Below are positions 1 to 11,761 of a DNA stretch of 64,000 nucleotides, piece by piece. Below the pieces are notes generated by a model. That model was not told where the DNA came from. It saw only the letters and a list, made by a program, of their open reading frames with translations, and made no database searches. The DNA is from Apiotrichum sp. Y4204 (taxonomy: Eukaryota > Basidiomycota > Tremellomycetes > Trichosporonales > Trichosporonaceae), in assembly GCA_025531455.1 (NCBI GenBank), contig JAMYHL010000060.1, forward strand, positions 186,001 to 250,000, given 5' to 3'. Position 1 is the first letter of the stretch. Every line of letters starts with the position of its first letter. The position numbers and the translations under genes were made by a program.

Positions 1-1888
1 CCGTTTGGTGGGCTGCTTGGTGCCCTGGACTGTCTTGATGTCGCGGAGGTTTTTGAGCAGCGTGTTGGCCATCTCCATAGTCATGCCACAGAAGTCGGGA
101 ACCAGATGAGAACAGGTCTGGTGGCATGTAAGAGCACACTCTGAGCACTTGACAGAGTTTTTGCGACCAAACGGAAGCATGTAACCACAGTGGCAGCACC
201 AGTTGGCACCGACGTTGGTGTACACCTGGAAACGATGGGGAATACGGTGGTTAATCTTCTCCTCGTCACCCTCGCCGTCGGCGTTGGATTTGGAGATACA
301 CTTTGTGACAACCTTGGGGTAGCACTTCTTGTGGCACGCGTAGCGACAGTCCTCGCACTGGTATCCTTCGCCGGTAAGGAGGAACTCGCCACAGAGCGCA
401 CACATGATGGGCTGGTAGAACTGGCGCTGAACAAACTTGTGGCCGTTCATCTCGTGCACATCGCCCTTGCGCTTGCGCAGCGCGCCCTGACGGCCAAGAG
501 CCTCGTAAGGACGACGGCCTCCCGGGACGGTGTCCTTGACAAAGTCGAGGCGAAGCGAAATGGCGCCAGCAGGCTCGACGGAGAACCAACCCTCGATACC
601 CTCGCTCTTGGCCCCGTGCGTGCCGCCATGCGCTGGAGGAAGGGTCGTCTGATGGAGGGTCGCCGATTCCGGGGGAGCGCCCTGGCGGCCACCAAACGAT
701 GCAGCCTCGCCTGCAGTGACCCATCCAGGACCGGCTTCGGCACCGGCACCCTGAACCTTCTGCCTGCGGAGGGCCTCAAGAAGGTCGGACACGCGAAACC
801 AGAACATGCCGATTGGCGCCGAGTCGCCGGGAGTGATGGTGTCGTATATGGTAATCTCGACCTCATTAGCGTTGGCGACAGGAATATCGAAATCCTCAAG
901 CCAACGGTCGCTGCGCGATGGGTGAGACACGGCCCGCTCGTTGCCCTCAATCTTGATGACGACAGTGGTCTCGTGCGCCTTGGACGACTTGCGCTGCATG
1001 GGGCGATGGTTGAGGTCTCGTGCTGAGCGGAGGGAGATGAGCAGTTTACCAGAGATGGGCTTGCGCAGGGCATCCTTGCGCTTGGCATCGGGAATGAGGT
1101 CTGCTGTCAGCCAACTGAACTCGTAATGCACACCCACCATCATCATCAGTTACGGCGCCAAACTTGGCCAGCGTCTCGTATCGCCTCTTGGCTTTACGAA
1201 GAAGCTGGATCTTGCCATCCGACTCAAGACGCTTGGCCTCAGTCTCATTGCGGAGACGACGATCGCCTTCTGCACGGTACGCCTGGGCCATTTTCTCGAT
1301 ACCGAGCTTGTACTGCTCCTCGACCTGGAGCTTGAACTGCAGCTGGTTGAGCATGCGCGTGATCTTTGCGCCGGTGAGCGGCGCATCGTAGCGCAAGAGA
1401 TCCAGCTGGGTGTAGTTCTTCTGCTGGGTCTTCGCGTTGGCATCGCCATCCTCTACTGGCGGAGGGGGAAGAGGGCGGTCCCTGTCACCCTTGACAATGT
1501 GGAGTGGAGCAGTCGAGCCTCCGGAAGAAGTACTTGAGCTGCCACGGGGAGGGGGAGTCATGAAATCGTTGCCTCCTTGGCCATAACCCCGTCCTCCAGA
1601 CCCGTTGCCTCCTCCATAGGGGCCAGACTGCGGGGGAGGATGCCCTTGGGGACCACCGCCGGCTGTGTTCAACTGAAGCTTGGCCAACTCATCCTCCAAG
1701 AAGCGGATGGTAGCCTGCGACGAGCGCACTTCGTTCTGAGCTTCCTGAATTGCTGCTTCATTTTTAGATGAGGCTTCATACGCCCGCATCACAGCCTTGG
1801 CGCCCTCGAGGTTCCGCCGCTCTGCAGCGATCGTCTGCAGGAGGTTGCTAATTTTGGGGTCCGTTGGCGGTGGCTGCGGGGTCAGCAT
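1..1888 (-). CDS. PKC1: Protein kinase C, N-terminal regulatory half (partial)
   Basis: Fungal protein kinase C, the Rho1 effector that drives the cell-wall-integrity MAP kinase cascade. The start is the ATG at 1886-1888; the frame stays open upstream to 2476, but that extension is not coding-like. One 34-nt intron (1104-1137, GTGGGT donor, CTGACAG acceptor) joins TDDD to ADLIP. The 618 residues present show a Rho-binding HR1 repeat near 10-75, a Gly/Pro-rich linker, a second HR1 near 165-245, a C2-like domain near 265-390, and two zinc-binding C1 domains near 468-517 (HKFVQRQFYQPIMCALCGEF) and 540-590 (HRFQVYTNVGANWCCHCGYM), each with the His/Cys ligand pattern. The catalytic kinase domain lies beyond base 1, so the gene is cut by the window edge and not truncated in the genome as far as can be seen. 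Family order HR1-HR1-C2-C1-C1 is diagnostic of fungal Pkc1. Confidence 0.93.
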
Positions 1889-4800
1889 GATGAAACAGAG
1901 CGAAGAGAAGGTGAGTTGGACAGATTGGGTATAGTGAGGCGAGATGGCTACATCCGCAGCAGAAGTGGGGTGTTTGTTATTAAGGAGGGAGAGAAGACGC
2001 ATGTATAATGCGAAAGGGCCATCCAGTTGGCCGTGCACGCGCCGCTTCTTCGGCTCCGGTCGCGTTGCTGGCTGCCTCTGAGCACCCCAGTGCCAGCGTG
2101 TCATGCGCAAGCATCCTGCCTCCACCTCCCAGGGCCAAGAAAAAGAAGGAACGACTACGCACCATTGTGGGCAACAAGAATTGGATTCCGGGTCAAGTTG
2201 CAGAGATTCAGTGCAGATAAGGCTGGACGGGATGTGCAGAGGAGGATCCCAGTTGTCGCCGTGTGCTGTGTATATGTGTGTCGGATGGTCCGTGATAGGA
2301 CGGGGGTTGGCGGGGGTCACGGCCTCTGTCGTGCGCAGCACGGTCCAGCAAGCCAGTGTCTGCGCGTGCCGTCCCGGTCGGGGCTGTGGTTGACACCAGG
2401 TCACTGTTGGGGTGGCTGAACAGCACTTGGGAGCCGTCCAGAGCCTCAGATCGCAATGCGTAACAGCAAAGCGCAAATGTCTAGTCGGATATCAGCGCGG
2501 TCAGAACCAGATAAGTCGGTGGTCGCCCGATCCGATGTTGTCTAGCGTTCTAAGCGTCAGAGGTGAACAGGAAGGCAAGAAACTTGGAGTGAAATGAAGT
2601 AGGGATTGCAACGCAGCTGAGATGTACCAGGGGAGATTTGGGGGAGCACAGAATGGAGGGACTGAGAGAGCGAGGTCAAGGGCGATGAAGGAGAGAAAAG
2701 AGAAGGGGTGACGAGTGATGAATCAGGGTTAAGAGGGGATGTGCGTATGAGACAGGCTCAAAGAGGGCCGAGGGGATGAAAATAAGAAGAGTGAAAAAAG
2801 GAATGGGAAGCGAGAGTAAGAGAAACGGATGTGATAGAGTGAGTAGGCCACAGAGCTCGATGCCCGTCGGACACGGACAAGTGGAATGGATGGAGGATAG
2901 ATAACACCGCGTCCAGTGTGTATGTTTGATTACAACGCAGCTGATGAGCTGCGCAACAAGGGTGGCAGCAATCGGACGCGAGATGGGCGCACACACAGGT
3001 GGTCGAATGAAAGGGAAGAGATTGGAGAGATAGAGACAATGTCGCGTCGGCGTGTGCGGGGATGGATAGAGGCATACAGATCGAGAGGAGGACAAGGAGA
3101 GCACAAGATGACGCGACGGCGACAGACGGAAGGCCGGGGTTGGTAATACGCACCGTTATAGAACTGTTACAGCAAAGTAGCAGCGGCAGCAGTAATAGCT
3201 GGGAGCAAGAACGAGGGGTTGACTGCAGTGTCAAGTTCCGAAGATGGAAAGGGATGTGGTGTCGGACGGAGTGGATACCAGCGAGAGTCTACCGTCGTCG
3301 ACAGGTCTCGGCGGGTCGGTGGGTCGGACGGCCGTCGAGATGGGGTCGACGGATGGGTGGAGGAGTTAATGCCGATGGATGACGGCCGAAGGTTGGGGGT
3401 GGGAGGGTGATGATGATGGCAATGACAACGACAATGGCAATGACCAGGTGGTAGGGAAGAGGAGGTGGTGGTGGTGGTGATGATCGGACAGTGCGGACAG
3501 CCAGATGGATGGAATGACTCGCGCTCTGCGCTCACTGCCTCAAACTGCGCGATCGTGTTGGTCCATTCTTTCCTAATGACCACCCCCCTTTCTAATCACT
3601 CCTACTGTTCTTTTCTAATCGGCCTTGTGTCGGGGGGTGTAGCGTGTCCAGCGTGGCAGCGTGGCGTACTGGGCATACGGCATCGCACTAGAGTACTGTG
3701 CACCACTTCCAAATACATCCGCTTATACACTGTGTGTATTCTGTTGGCCGCTCGGCTGGACCGGCTCCGGCTGGCGGGGAAAAACCCACGACGGGCCAAC
3801 CAACCCGGAGCAACAAAGTCAGGTAACCAGGACCCTTTTTGACATGGTCTTACACACAAGTAGTACTTGTACTGTACACACGCCGTCGTCGTCTGCGCTG
3901 TATGCGCCTTGCTGTATGCACTCAAACCCAACATTCTCGGAGGCTCGGGAGCTGTCGCGCCGCGCGCCGCGTGCCACGCGCTGTATACTGTACGCTGTCG
4001 CGCCGGACGCGCCGACGTCATGAATTGCTGCTTGTTTGCATTGCCTCGAGGTGCATTTGCTCCGCTCGTATCAGTCCGTTTTTAGCCCATTCAATCGACT
4101 CTTAAGCTGTTATCTGTGCCTCTGCATGTTCTCCATGCAGTTGCTGCAGTACCGACATGCATGGACCGTGGGCAACGCATGTCCACAGCGCCGCGCACAG
4201 CCCCCAGTGTGTTGGTATGCACAGTGTACTGGTAAGATACCACAAGGTGCCACCGCAGTATGCCGGTGATATCTGCACTCTCTATACGCCCACACTGGCC
4301 ACTGGGCTGGGTCACACGAAATACCCATTCTCCGAGGCTATTATGCATGCGCAGCAACCTTGGCTTGCCCAACAACCATCGTCCCACCCACGACGCGCTT
4401 GGCACACACACGAGTCTGGGGTCTGAACCGTGCCTGTGCGTGGAACCCAGCAACCAAAACCAGACTCTGCTAAACTGGCACGACGCACCGACTCCGCAAT
4501 CCGCGCGCCGAGAGGTATCTCCGCCCTGTCCCCGCCCTAGCTCTACTCCGGGCTCACGATCATGGAACGCGGAATAGAACAGTTTGACGCTGACCAACGC
4601 GTCCTCCGTCCGTCGCGGCACCGGCGTTGAGGTACGCTACCCCGCGAGGCGGTGCCGAGCGTGGTGAGCATGAGGTAGTACCACGGAAAGGAAGGGCGCA
4701 GGGCTCGGCGCGGGCATTGTCAGCCAGGGTGCTGGTCGGTGGCCGTCTACGTCGCGTCAACTAACGACGACAGGCGAGAGGCGACGGATCACACAAACAG

Positions 4801-5100
4801 CCTCAACAGATAGCTTGGATATCATCCGGGAGTATGCGACATCTGTGTATTTGGGTGTGCTATTGTGTATTGTGACTTGTAGCTTGCTGCATGCACGCAC
4901 ACTCATACGCATGCGTTGAGACGTTTGGCACTAGGCCATAAGATGTACAATCACGCCTGTGGGCCATGGTTCATGTGGGGACTGGGCTACAGACACTATG
5001 AGGAGTCAAATGGAGAATGAAACGGTGTGCTAAACTGTCACGTACGCGTGCTTGATCGCACGTCCACAACGTCACAAATATCACAGTGAGTGCATCGCCA
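1889..5100. other. Intergenic region upstream of PKC1, downstream of WSS1
   Basis: About 3.2 kb with only short shadow reading frames. The first 1.5 kb, read on the minus strand as the PKC1 leader and promoter, is pyrimidine-rich (CT-rich runs opposite 2640-3460). No tRNA, transposon or conserved coding segment was seen. WSS1 ends at the right border. A long 5' untranslated region of PKC1, possibly with introns, is likely to occupy part of this stretch, but the transcription start cannot be placed from sequence alone. Confidence 0.6.
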
Positions 5101-7279
5101 TCAATCGCCGTCGCCATCACCGCCATCCGCCGTCGCAGATCCGGGCCGCCCGGCCCGCCGGTGGGGTGGAATGTCGGAGCGGCCCCCAACGGCGTGGGCA
5201 GCGCTTCCGGCGAGCCCCAATGCTCGGAGGCGTTCCTGGTGCACGATACCAGCACCAAACTTTGGCGCGCTCGCGCTCGCGCTTGAGGCCGCTAGTGACG
5301 CGTGGGTCGGCGAGGTTGGGCGAATTGCCATCCGCTTTCCCGGTCGATCGTGATCGGACTCGGCGGGTTGCAGCTTAGTTCGTTTGGAGGTCGAACTAGA
5401 ACCCGGAGCTGATCCCATGAAGACCACGTCGTCATCCGAGTCCGAGTCGACAGGTACCGGCGCTAATGAGCTTGGTGATCTGCGAGACGGCGACTGTCCA
5501 CGCGAAGGGCCAGCCGAGGAAACTGGAGTATCTTCTTGCTTCACAAAGTCCTCCCATCCACCGCGGAGACCGGACCGCTCCTCGGCCGTCATTTCGTGCT
5601 CCATCTCCTTCTTGCGATCCTCGACTGATAGGTGAGGATCCTCGATCTCGACAATGTCGTCCTCGTCAGACTCGTCGTCCTTGTCACCGTCAGATAACTG
5701 TGGCTTCTCGTCTGCAGACTCTGGGGCCAGCTCGTCCTCTTCCTCCTCCTTCTTGACCCCAGCCAGGAGGGCCAACCGCCGCTCAGCAGCAGCAGCACGG
5801 AGTTCCGCCGCCCTGTCGTCAGCTACGCCAGCAATGAGATGTTACGATTTTGATTTGGCCCTGGTACGTCAGCTTGGGGATACTTTGAGTCCTCACACTT
5901 TCCCTCGGGTGCTCCCTTCCTTAAACCATGGATGCTCCTTATCAAACATATCCGCAGCCTTGCGCTTTGCCTTTGCAAGATCGAGTCCGGTCCGCCGCAG
6001 CTCCTTGGTCTTGTTGTCAATATATGTCTGCCTCGCTTCACGGTCGGCGGCGGTGATTTCTGGTTATCAGCATACAGAGCTGACGGATAAACCCACCTCG
6101 TCGCCCGTCCAGGCGACCTTGACTCTCGCCCATGTCCACCTTGTTTGCACGCCCGGCTTTTCGTCGATACTCTGTTTGGCGCCCAGAGCGATGTGATGCC
6201 TCGCCCTTGACCAGACCAGTGGCACGATTGCTCGCTGGACGTCGTGTCCGGCTCCCCTTACCGCGCTTCGCGTCGCTAGTTGTCAGCATGAACCCCTCCC
6301 TTCATCACGTACGAGGCAGTGACACCGCAGATATACTCAGGAAAGTCAGAACGTTCTGGGTTGAATTAGCAAACGCAAAACAACGACACTAACTAAGGCC
6401 ACCTTGCGCGCCCATCTTGGCACTGTCTCCTAGCCGCTTGCCGTCAGACCAAAAGCCTGTCGTCAGTTCGGAGCGGAGATCGAATAACTCACCATCACCA
6501 AAATTTCCCTTGCGCTGCATCGCGGCCACATCAGCCTTGATGGCGGCATTGAGCTTGTTGTCAGATGTTGAATCCCTCATAACAGCTACTAACCTTTTGG
6601 AAATCGGGTCCGTGGTTCATATGCTATAATCAGTACGGCTCCGCGAGGTCACGTACAGTGATGTGTGCCATCTGGCGTGAGCGCCACCCGTTTCCCATCT
6701 TACCTCGTGACACATAGTTGAGACAATGTACCGGATTGGAAGGAACTGGCCGTTTGGTCGCCGGAGAACGAGTTCAATCGTCTGCTGTGAGCTGCGCTTC
6801 CTAGATGTGCCTACCTGTCCGTGGTTCCAGTTACGCCCCGCAAACTCGTCGTCAGTCAGTGGGAAAAGACAACACGCACGACACCGTTGTACGCCGCCTC
6901 CTCAAGCGTCCCGACCTGCATAAACCGCCGTTCCATGATACGCTTCATCTGCGCCGCTTATATGAGCTGGCCGCGCTAAAGAAAGCTCACCAACTGCCTT
7001 CAGGATGTGTTCCGCGTCCTGTTGTTAGTAAAGGGAAGGCGGTGGCGAGCGAAAGGGCATTAGATGAGATACTCTCTAGACCTTGTATCTCAAGCGCGCC
7101 GCTTCGTACACACTCACCGCCGCATCACGATTGTTCTCCAACGCGCGGATAAACGTGATATACCTTCGGTCAGCGCGATACCAATCGCAACATACGGGTT
7201 GGGATCCGCCTCGCGTGTGTTCGTTTTGCTGCTGTAAGTAAACAGAGGGAAAGATCACACACTGTGTTGGTCGCTGCAT
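5101..7279 (-). CDS. WSS1: WSS1-like WLM-domain DNA-protein crosslink metalloprotease
   Basis: WLM metalloprotease of the Wss1/SPRTN group, which degrades proteins covalently trapped on DNA and binds SUMO. I spliced 15 exons from the minus strand: 7263-7279, 7196-7231, 7118-7163, 6991-7018, 6880-6956, 6815-6844, 6704-6781, 6657-6671, 6594-6623, 6493-6553, 6394-6456, 6313-6355, 6097-6275, 5927-6059, 5101-5812. They total 1,548 nt, encoding 515 aa. The WLM domain fills about residues 17-190 and carries the family motifs FAGRNWN, LVLRRPNG, CHEMAHITHMNHGPDF, GDGFWSDGKRL and FPEYICG. The zinc site HExxHxxxxxH is H103, E104, H107, H113. The tail has two SUMO-interacting-type motifs beside acidic stretches, DDIVEIED (near 332) and DDDVVFMG (near 408), as in yeast Wss1. 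Weakest junction: the GTTTAA donor at 5926. The ankyrin gene is divergent, 504 bp away. Confidence 0.9.
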
Positions 7280-7783
7280 CGCTCAAAGAAGATGACGACC
7301 CAGGATATTCAAGTGGATCAAGATGAGGAAGATCAAAGATCTGGAGACAAAGACGCGCGATATCGCGAGGAGAAAGAAGGTCGAAATCCAAAGTCGACGA
7401 CTGGACCTCAAAACACAGTCAACCGCTCAAACCTGGAGCCCCGCTCTGTGTGGTTCCTCCCCACGTGAGGCGGTGGCGTCATCGCTAGCATGGCTCCCAC
7501 CATCCTCTTGGTTTGCCCGTGGGCTGTGGCCCTGTGGGCGGGTGGTGGCAATCGCCGACGACCGGAGCCGGTTCGGCCATTCCATTCCCGTCGAGCCATC
7601 ATCCCCATCAGGCCCATCGACGAGGGCCGTTCCCATCCGCGCCGCTCGGTACTAACCACATCAACCACCATCGACAGCGGCATTTATTAGTTCGCCATCT
7701 CCAACTTCCACTCCGATTCCCTCGCCACCCAATCTATCTACCACCACACTGTAAGCCCACCCCACGTCCGCGCTGACACCAGC
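7280..7783. promoter_or_regulatory. Divergent intergenic promoter region, WSS1 / ankyrin gene
   Basis: 504 bp separate the two divergent start codons, so both promoters must lie here. The right end (7690-7780) is CT-rich and ends in a short leader before the ankyrin ATG. I see no clear TATA box and no coding content. Confidence 0.5.
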
Positions 7784-8347
7784 ATGGGATCCATGTTCTC
7801 CTCATCTGCCCCCGAACCCGAGCGCGCCCCAGTGGACGCGAGCACGACCTCGCCCTCGGGCGCAGCGCCAGCTGGTGGACCTCCTGTCGGTGCCGGCGGT
7901 CCCCCAGTTGGTGGGCCTCCCGCGGGCGGCGCGCCCGCACACTCGCGCCCGACGGTTGACACCCTCCCGCCCGCTGCGCTCGAGCTCGCGACGCGTCTCT
8001 TCAACGCCGCCCGCGCGGGGAACACGGCCGAGCTGGAGGAGTACATCACTGCGGGCATTCCGGTGAACCTTACGAACGGGACGGGCGACACGCTGCTCAT
8101 GCTCGCCGCATACCACGGGCACGCGGAGACGGTTGCGGCGCTGATTGCCCGCGGGGCGGACGTGAACGCGCTGAACGATAAGGGCCAGGCGCCCATCGCG
8201 GGGGCAGTGTTCAAGTGCCACGATGAGGTTGTGCGTGTGCTCTATGAGGCCGGGGCGGATGTCGATGCTGGCCACCCGAGTGCGCAGGCATGTGCGTCCA
8301 TGTTCAAGCGTCCGGACTTGGTGGAGCTGTTCGCGTCGAAGAAGTAG
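7784..8347 (+). CDS. Small ankyrin-repeat protein
   Basis: Single-exon gene for a 187-aa protein. Residues 1-60 are a disordered leader rich in Gly, Ala and Pro with repeated GGPP blocks. From about residue 65 there are ankyrin repeats: an entry helix (LATRLFNAARAGNTAELEEY), a full repeat with the hallmark GDTLLMLAAYHGHAETVAAL followed by IARGADVNALNDKG, and a third with VVRVLYEAGADVDAG. The fold indicates a protein-protein adaptor; the partner cannot be read from the sequence. Similar short ankyrin proteins occur across fungi, and I do not assign an orthologue. The start is the first ATG of the frame, after a CT-rich leader. It is divergent from WSS1 and convergent with the STE7 gene. Codon use is strongly GC-biased at third positions, like its neighbours. 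Confidence 0.88.
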   Translation: MGSMFSSSAPEPERAPVDASTTSPSGAAPAGGPPVGAGGPPVGGPPAGGAPAHSRPTVDTLPPAALELATRLFNAARAGNTAELEEYITAGIPVNLTNGTGDTLLMLAAYHGHAETVAALIARGADVNALNDKGQAPIAGAVFKCHDEVVRVLYEAGADVDAGHPSAQACASMFKRPDLVELFASKK

Positions 8348-8967
8348 TCGCGTATGTACTGCTAGTTAGTGTCTGTCTCGGAATCGGAAAATCTATTCAC
8401 GGATAGGTCCGTGTGATGTCGTCTACGAGCCAAATTATGATCTCAACTGCTCCCTTGATTAGGCGGTTGATCGGCTGATCTGTTCACTTATCATGTTATC
8501 TGTCTCATCTGTGTGTGTCGTCTCGCTTGCACCGGTGCTTCAAGGCTTTGCCCCACATGTCACACATGTGTGCTCAATCTTGGGTTCTGCTCATCCCAGC
8601 ACCAGCCCGTGCTTCTGGCCAACGGCTGGTCACCGTTGAACCTACCCCATGTGCACCTCAACGTCACTCATGAACGGAATGACATGCAGTGTATGGACAA
8701 GTACAAAAGGGTTGAGTTCCCACTGCAGGGGGAGGTAAAAAGGAGAATAATGGGGACTCAAGATGTAGACGTGACATGGTGTCAAGCTGAGTTCTGTTAA
8801 TCGTGGCGTTGCGCTTGTGGGCAGGGTATGGGGATGGGGTATCGTATGACGGTCTGGCTTGCATTGTGGGGCATGGAACGGGATGTGTTGGGCTGTGGGT
8901 GGTTCGTGGTTCGTGGCGCAAGTGGCGGAACAAGAGATGTCATGGGTTGTCATTCACTTCTTTACTT
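8348..8967. other. Convergent 3' intergenic region, ankyrin gene / STE7
   Basis: 620 bp between two facing stop codons. Only short shadow frames are present. Both 3' untranslated regions must lie here; no defined terminator or gene was recognised. Confidence 0.5.
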
Positions 8968-10874
8968 TTACGGTTTGAGCTGGGCAGAGACGTCCTCGGC
9001 CCAGGCCTTGAGGTCGTCCTGGGTGACAGTCGACTTGCGGATCCAGTCCGATTCCTGCAATGTTAGAGATACTCTGGCAGTTCCCAACCTACAAGCAGCG
9101 ACTGGGGCGAGGCACGCTTCACGGGGTCCTTATCAAGACAGTTGTCAACAAACGTAATTGCCTCCTCGGGGAAAGTGAACCGCTTGTTGTTGACGAGACG
9201 CGGGGCAGGCTCGTTAACGATATGCTGCAGCAGATCCAGAATGGACATGGTCATGCCGCCGCCGCCCAGAGACACGCCGCGCTTGCGGTGGCGCTTTGCC
9301 GCAAGGTTGGGGCGTTGGGAGGAGAGCGGCAGCGTGGCATCAGGGTCAAAGGTGTCGTTCACATCCTCGTCGTAGCCCGATTCCGAGTCGCTGTCGACGG
9401 GGTCAGCGAAAGGGAAACGGCCCTGCGCCAACTCGACCAGCGAGATGCCAACCGACCAGACGTCGGATTTGATCGTGTACTTCTCGCCTTGGATGCGCTC
9501 CGGCTGATGGTCAGTTGCCACCTGGGAAAGAACAACCCACGCTCATGTATGTGCTCGTGCCCACAAACGTGTTCGCGATCGAGTTAATGAGCTCGCCGGA
9601 GACTCCGAAGTCGCAGATCTTAATCTGGCCTTGCGAGTTGGCAAGAATGTTGGAAGGCTTGATATCTGTGGAGAAGAGTCAGAGTGGGTTCACGCTTGCC
9701 AGTTCCAAACTACTCACCACGATGGATGATACGATGGACATCATACAAGTAGACGAGGCCACGAAGCACCGCTTCTGCAACCTGGCCTACAATGTTGATA
9801 GGGACAGCACCCGTATGGCGATAAATGTAATCGAGCGACCTGGAAACAATAAGCAACGAGAAAGTCGCGGAATGGTGACGGCAACTTTGAACGCTTGTCG
9901 CGAACAAAAGCAGATAAACGGAAGGCACATACCCGAGGTCCATGAATTCCATGACAATTCCAACGTGCACGTCCACCGGGAAACAACCATAGTATCCCAC
10001 GATGTACGGTGACGAGCAGTCGTTCATGATCTGGAGCTCGCGAAGGATCTGCTTGCGGACGGACGGCTTTGCATCGACGAGAATGAGCTGATGAACGTGT
10101 CAGCGTCCACATACGTCCACGTCGCCGACGTATTTCACGCACCTTCTTTGCCATGACACACTTGCGTCTCTTGTTCCAAACTTTGGTGACCGTTCCACCA
10201 TTTCCGGCACCGAGATCAGAAAGAACCTCCAGATCCTCGTCCTTGACCAAGTCGTCATCGTGCTTTTTGCGTTTGCCATTGCTGTGCTTCTTCCGCGTTG
10301 ATCCGCTCGACGATGATGTGTGGCGTTCTGCAGAGGGAGCCTGAATTGTAGTACAGGTTGCGGTGGTCTGGCTCAGCGTAGTCACAGCCTCGGAAGAGTG
10401 GTGTTGGCGGCGTGGAGGGCGGGGAGGAGGAAGACCGGCAGAAGGGGTGCTGGTTGCGCTAGGAGCGTGACCAGTGGTGGCGGTAGGGGTGATTTGAACC
10501 GGGGAGACAGCAGTTGGGGATTCCGGTCCAGAGGCAAACGACGACGAGCTAGACCTTGAGGAAAGCTGTAGGCGTGCAATTTCGTCTCGAAGTCGGTCCG
10601 CCTCCGGGACCCAGCTGACACTTCCGCCATCGTTGTCCGCTGACGAGTCTGGCCCTGTGGTGATGATAGAAGCACCGCGGGAAACCGGCTTGGGAATTGA
10701 GCGAGAAATATCTAGGCCGAGCGGTTTCTTGCGCGAGATGGATGACTTGACTGCTGCAAACGGGTGAGGCTTGCTTGGCGAGGCCGAGTCTGGTCCTGGC
10801 ATGCTGAGCGAGGGTGCTGGCCCGCCTCCTAGAGTGAGACTGGGTCGCGAGGATGAATTGTCAACGTTGGGCAT
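8968..10874 (-). CDS. STE7: MAP kinase kinase of the pheromone/filamentation pathway (Ste7/Fuz7 type)
   Basis: Dual-specificity kinase that phosphorylates a Fus3/Kss1-type MAP kinase. Six exons (10143-10874, 9933-10087, 9718-9839, 9541-9665, 9093-9503, 8968-9054) total 1,632 nt, 543 aa; all junctions are GT-AG. Residues 1-210 are disordered, Ser/Pro-rich, with a basic patch ([15 protein letters not shown]). The kinase domain then shows the glycine loop [13 protein letters not shown] with the ATP-binding lysine, HRDIKPSN (Asp337), CDFGVSGE (Asp355) and an activation loop [13 protein letters not shown] with the Ser-xxx-Thr pair that MEKKs phosphorylate. The GAGNGG loop and IVNEPAPRL in the C-lobe resemble Ste7/Fuz7 more than Mkk1 or Pbs2. 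An acidic then basic insertion of about 45 residues follows RFPFADP. Stop is TAA at 8968-8970. Orthology to Ste7 rather than another MEK is inferred from these motifs. Confidence 0.9.
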
Positions 10875-11290
10875 TGTTGCTGCAAGTGCCGTGCGGCAAG
10901 TATGCTGCGGAGGGAAGGGTGGTGGAGAGACGAAGAGATGGATTGATCAGAAGACGACCCAAAAGACGCAAAAGACGGTGATGGTGGATGATGCAAATGA
11001 CAAAGACTTTGACAACGTGTGCGTATGCTAATGTGCCAGTTTGATGTGTGTGAGGTTGATGATCCGGCGGCAGGGCGCCAGTGCGTACGCCGCGTGTTCG
11101 TGTCAATGGAAGGGTCAATAGGAAACGGCTGTGGACACCGTGCGCGGAGGCGTGTAGTGGTGATGCTGAGGGAGTGTGTGTACTGGTATGTGGAGGATGG
11201 GGGGTCGTAAGACAGATCAAAAGAGTCGAGTGTCGTGTGTGCGTGCGAGTATGTGTGGACTAGAGGGCGAGTGAATCGTGTCGAGTCCTC

Positions 11291-11334
11291 TGAGAGGGAG
11301 AGCGAGAGGGAGAGAGAGGGGGAGAGAGAGAAGG
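11291..11334 (+). repeat. GA-rich low-complexity tract
   Basis: Imperfect GAGAGG/GAGA run in the STE7 5' flank. On the transcribed minus strand it is a CT tract, typical of fungal leaders and promoters. Confidence 0.8.
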
Positions 11335-11741
11335 GAACGGGATATGCTGTACCGGCGAGATCGAGGGCCAAAGATACCTTTGACAGCAAGCAAGCAGCAG
11401 CAGCCTTGAAATGGTGTTTCGGAGCAGTGAGCGAAGGCCGAGGATGGCCAGGAATGGTAGTGTTGGCAAGATTATCCTCAATGCTGAATGTAGCAAGCAA
11501 GCTGTCTCTCTCTCGCACGCCCGCTCTTTCGATCGATTGAGGCTTGCCCGGTCGGCGGCCAAGGGTGTGGTGAGGCCGGTGTGGTGAGTAGTGTGGTGGC
11601 CGTGGTGGCCAGTGGTCTGGTGACCTGGTAGAGTGCGGTGCTGGTGCGGTGCGCGGTGCCCGACTTCCGAGAGCAGAGAGCAGGGGCAAAAGGGACGGAA
11701 AGACGGGAACAGGAAGAGGGGGCGAGGGCTGACCGAGGGAC

Positions 11742-11761
11742 GGAGAGAGAGAGAGAGAGAG
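11742..11761 (+). repeat. (GA)n microsatellite
   Basis: About nine uninterrupted GA dinucleotides, in the same GA-rich stretch about 900 bp upstream of the STE7 start. Confidence 0.85.

Noticed and set aside
190..1026. 278-codon plus-strand frame
   Set aside because: Antisense shadow of the PKC1 C2 and C1 domains, which are unmistakable on the minus strand.
1889..2476. Upstream extension of the PKC1 reading frame to 2476
   Set aside because: The extra residues are Cys/Trp/Pro/His-rich and unlike any PKC; fungal Pkc1 starts just before the first HR1, as the ATG at 1888 does.
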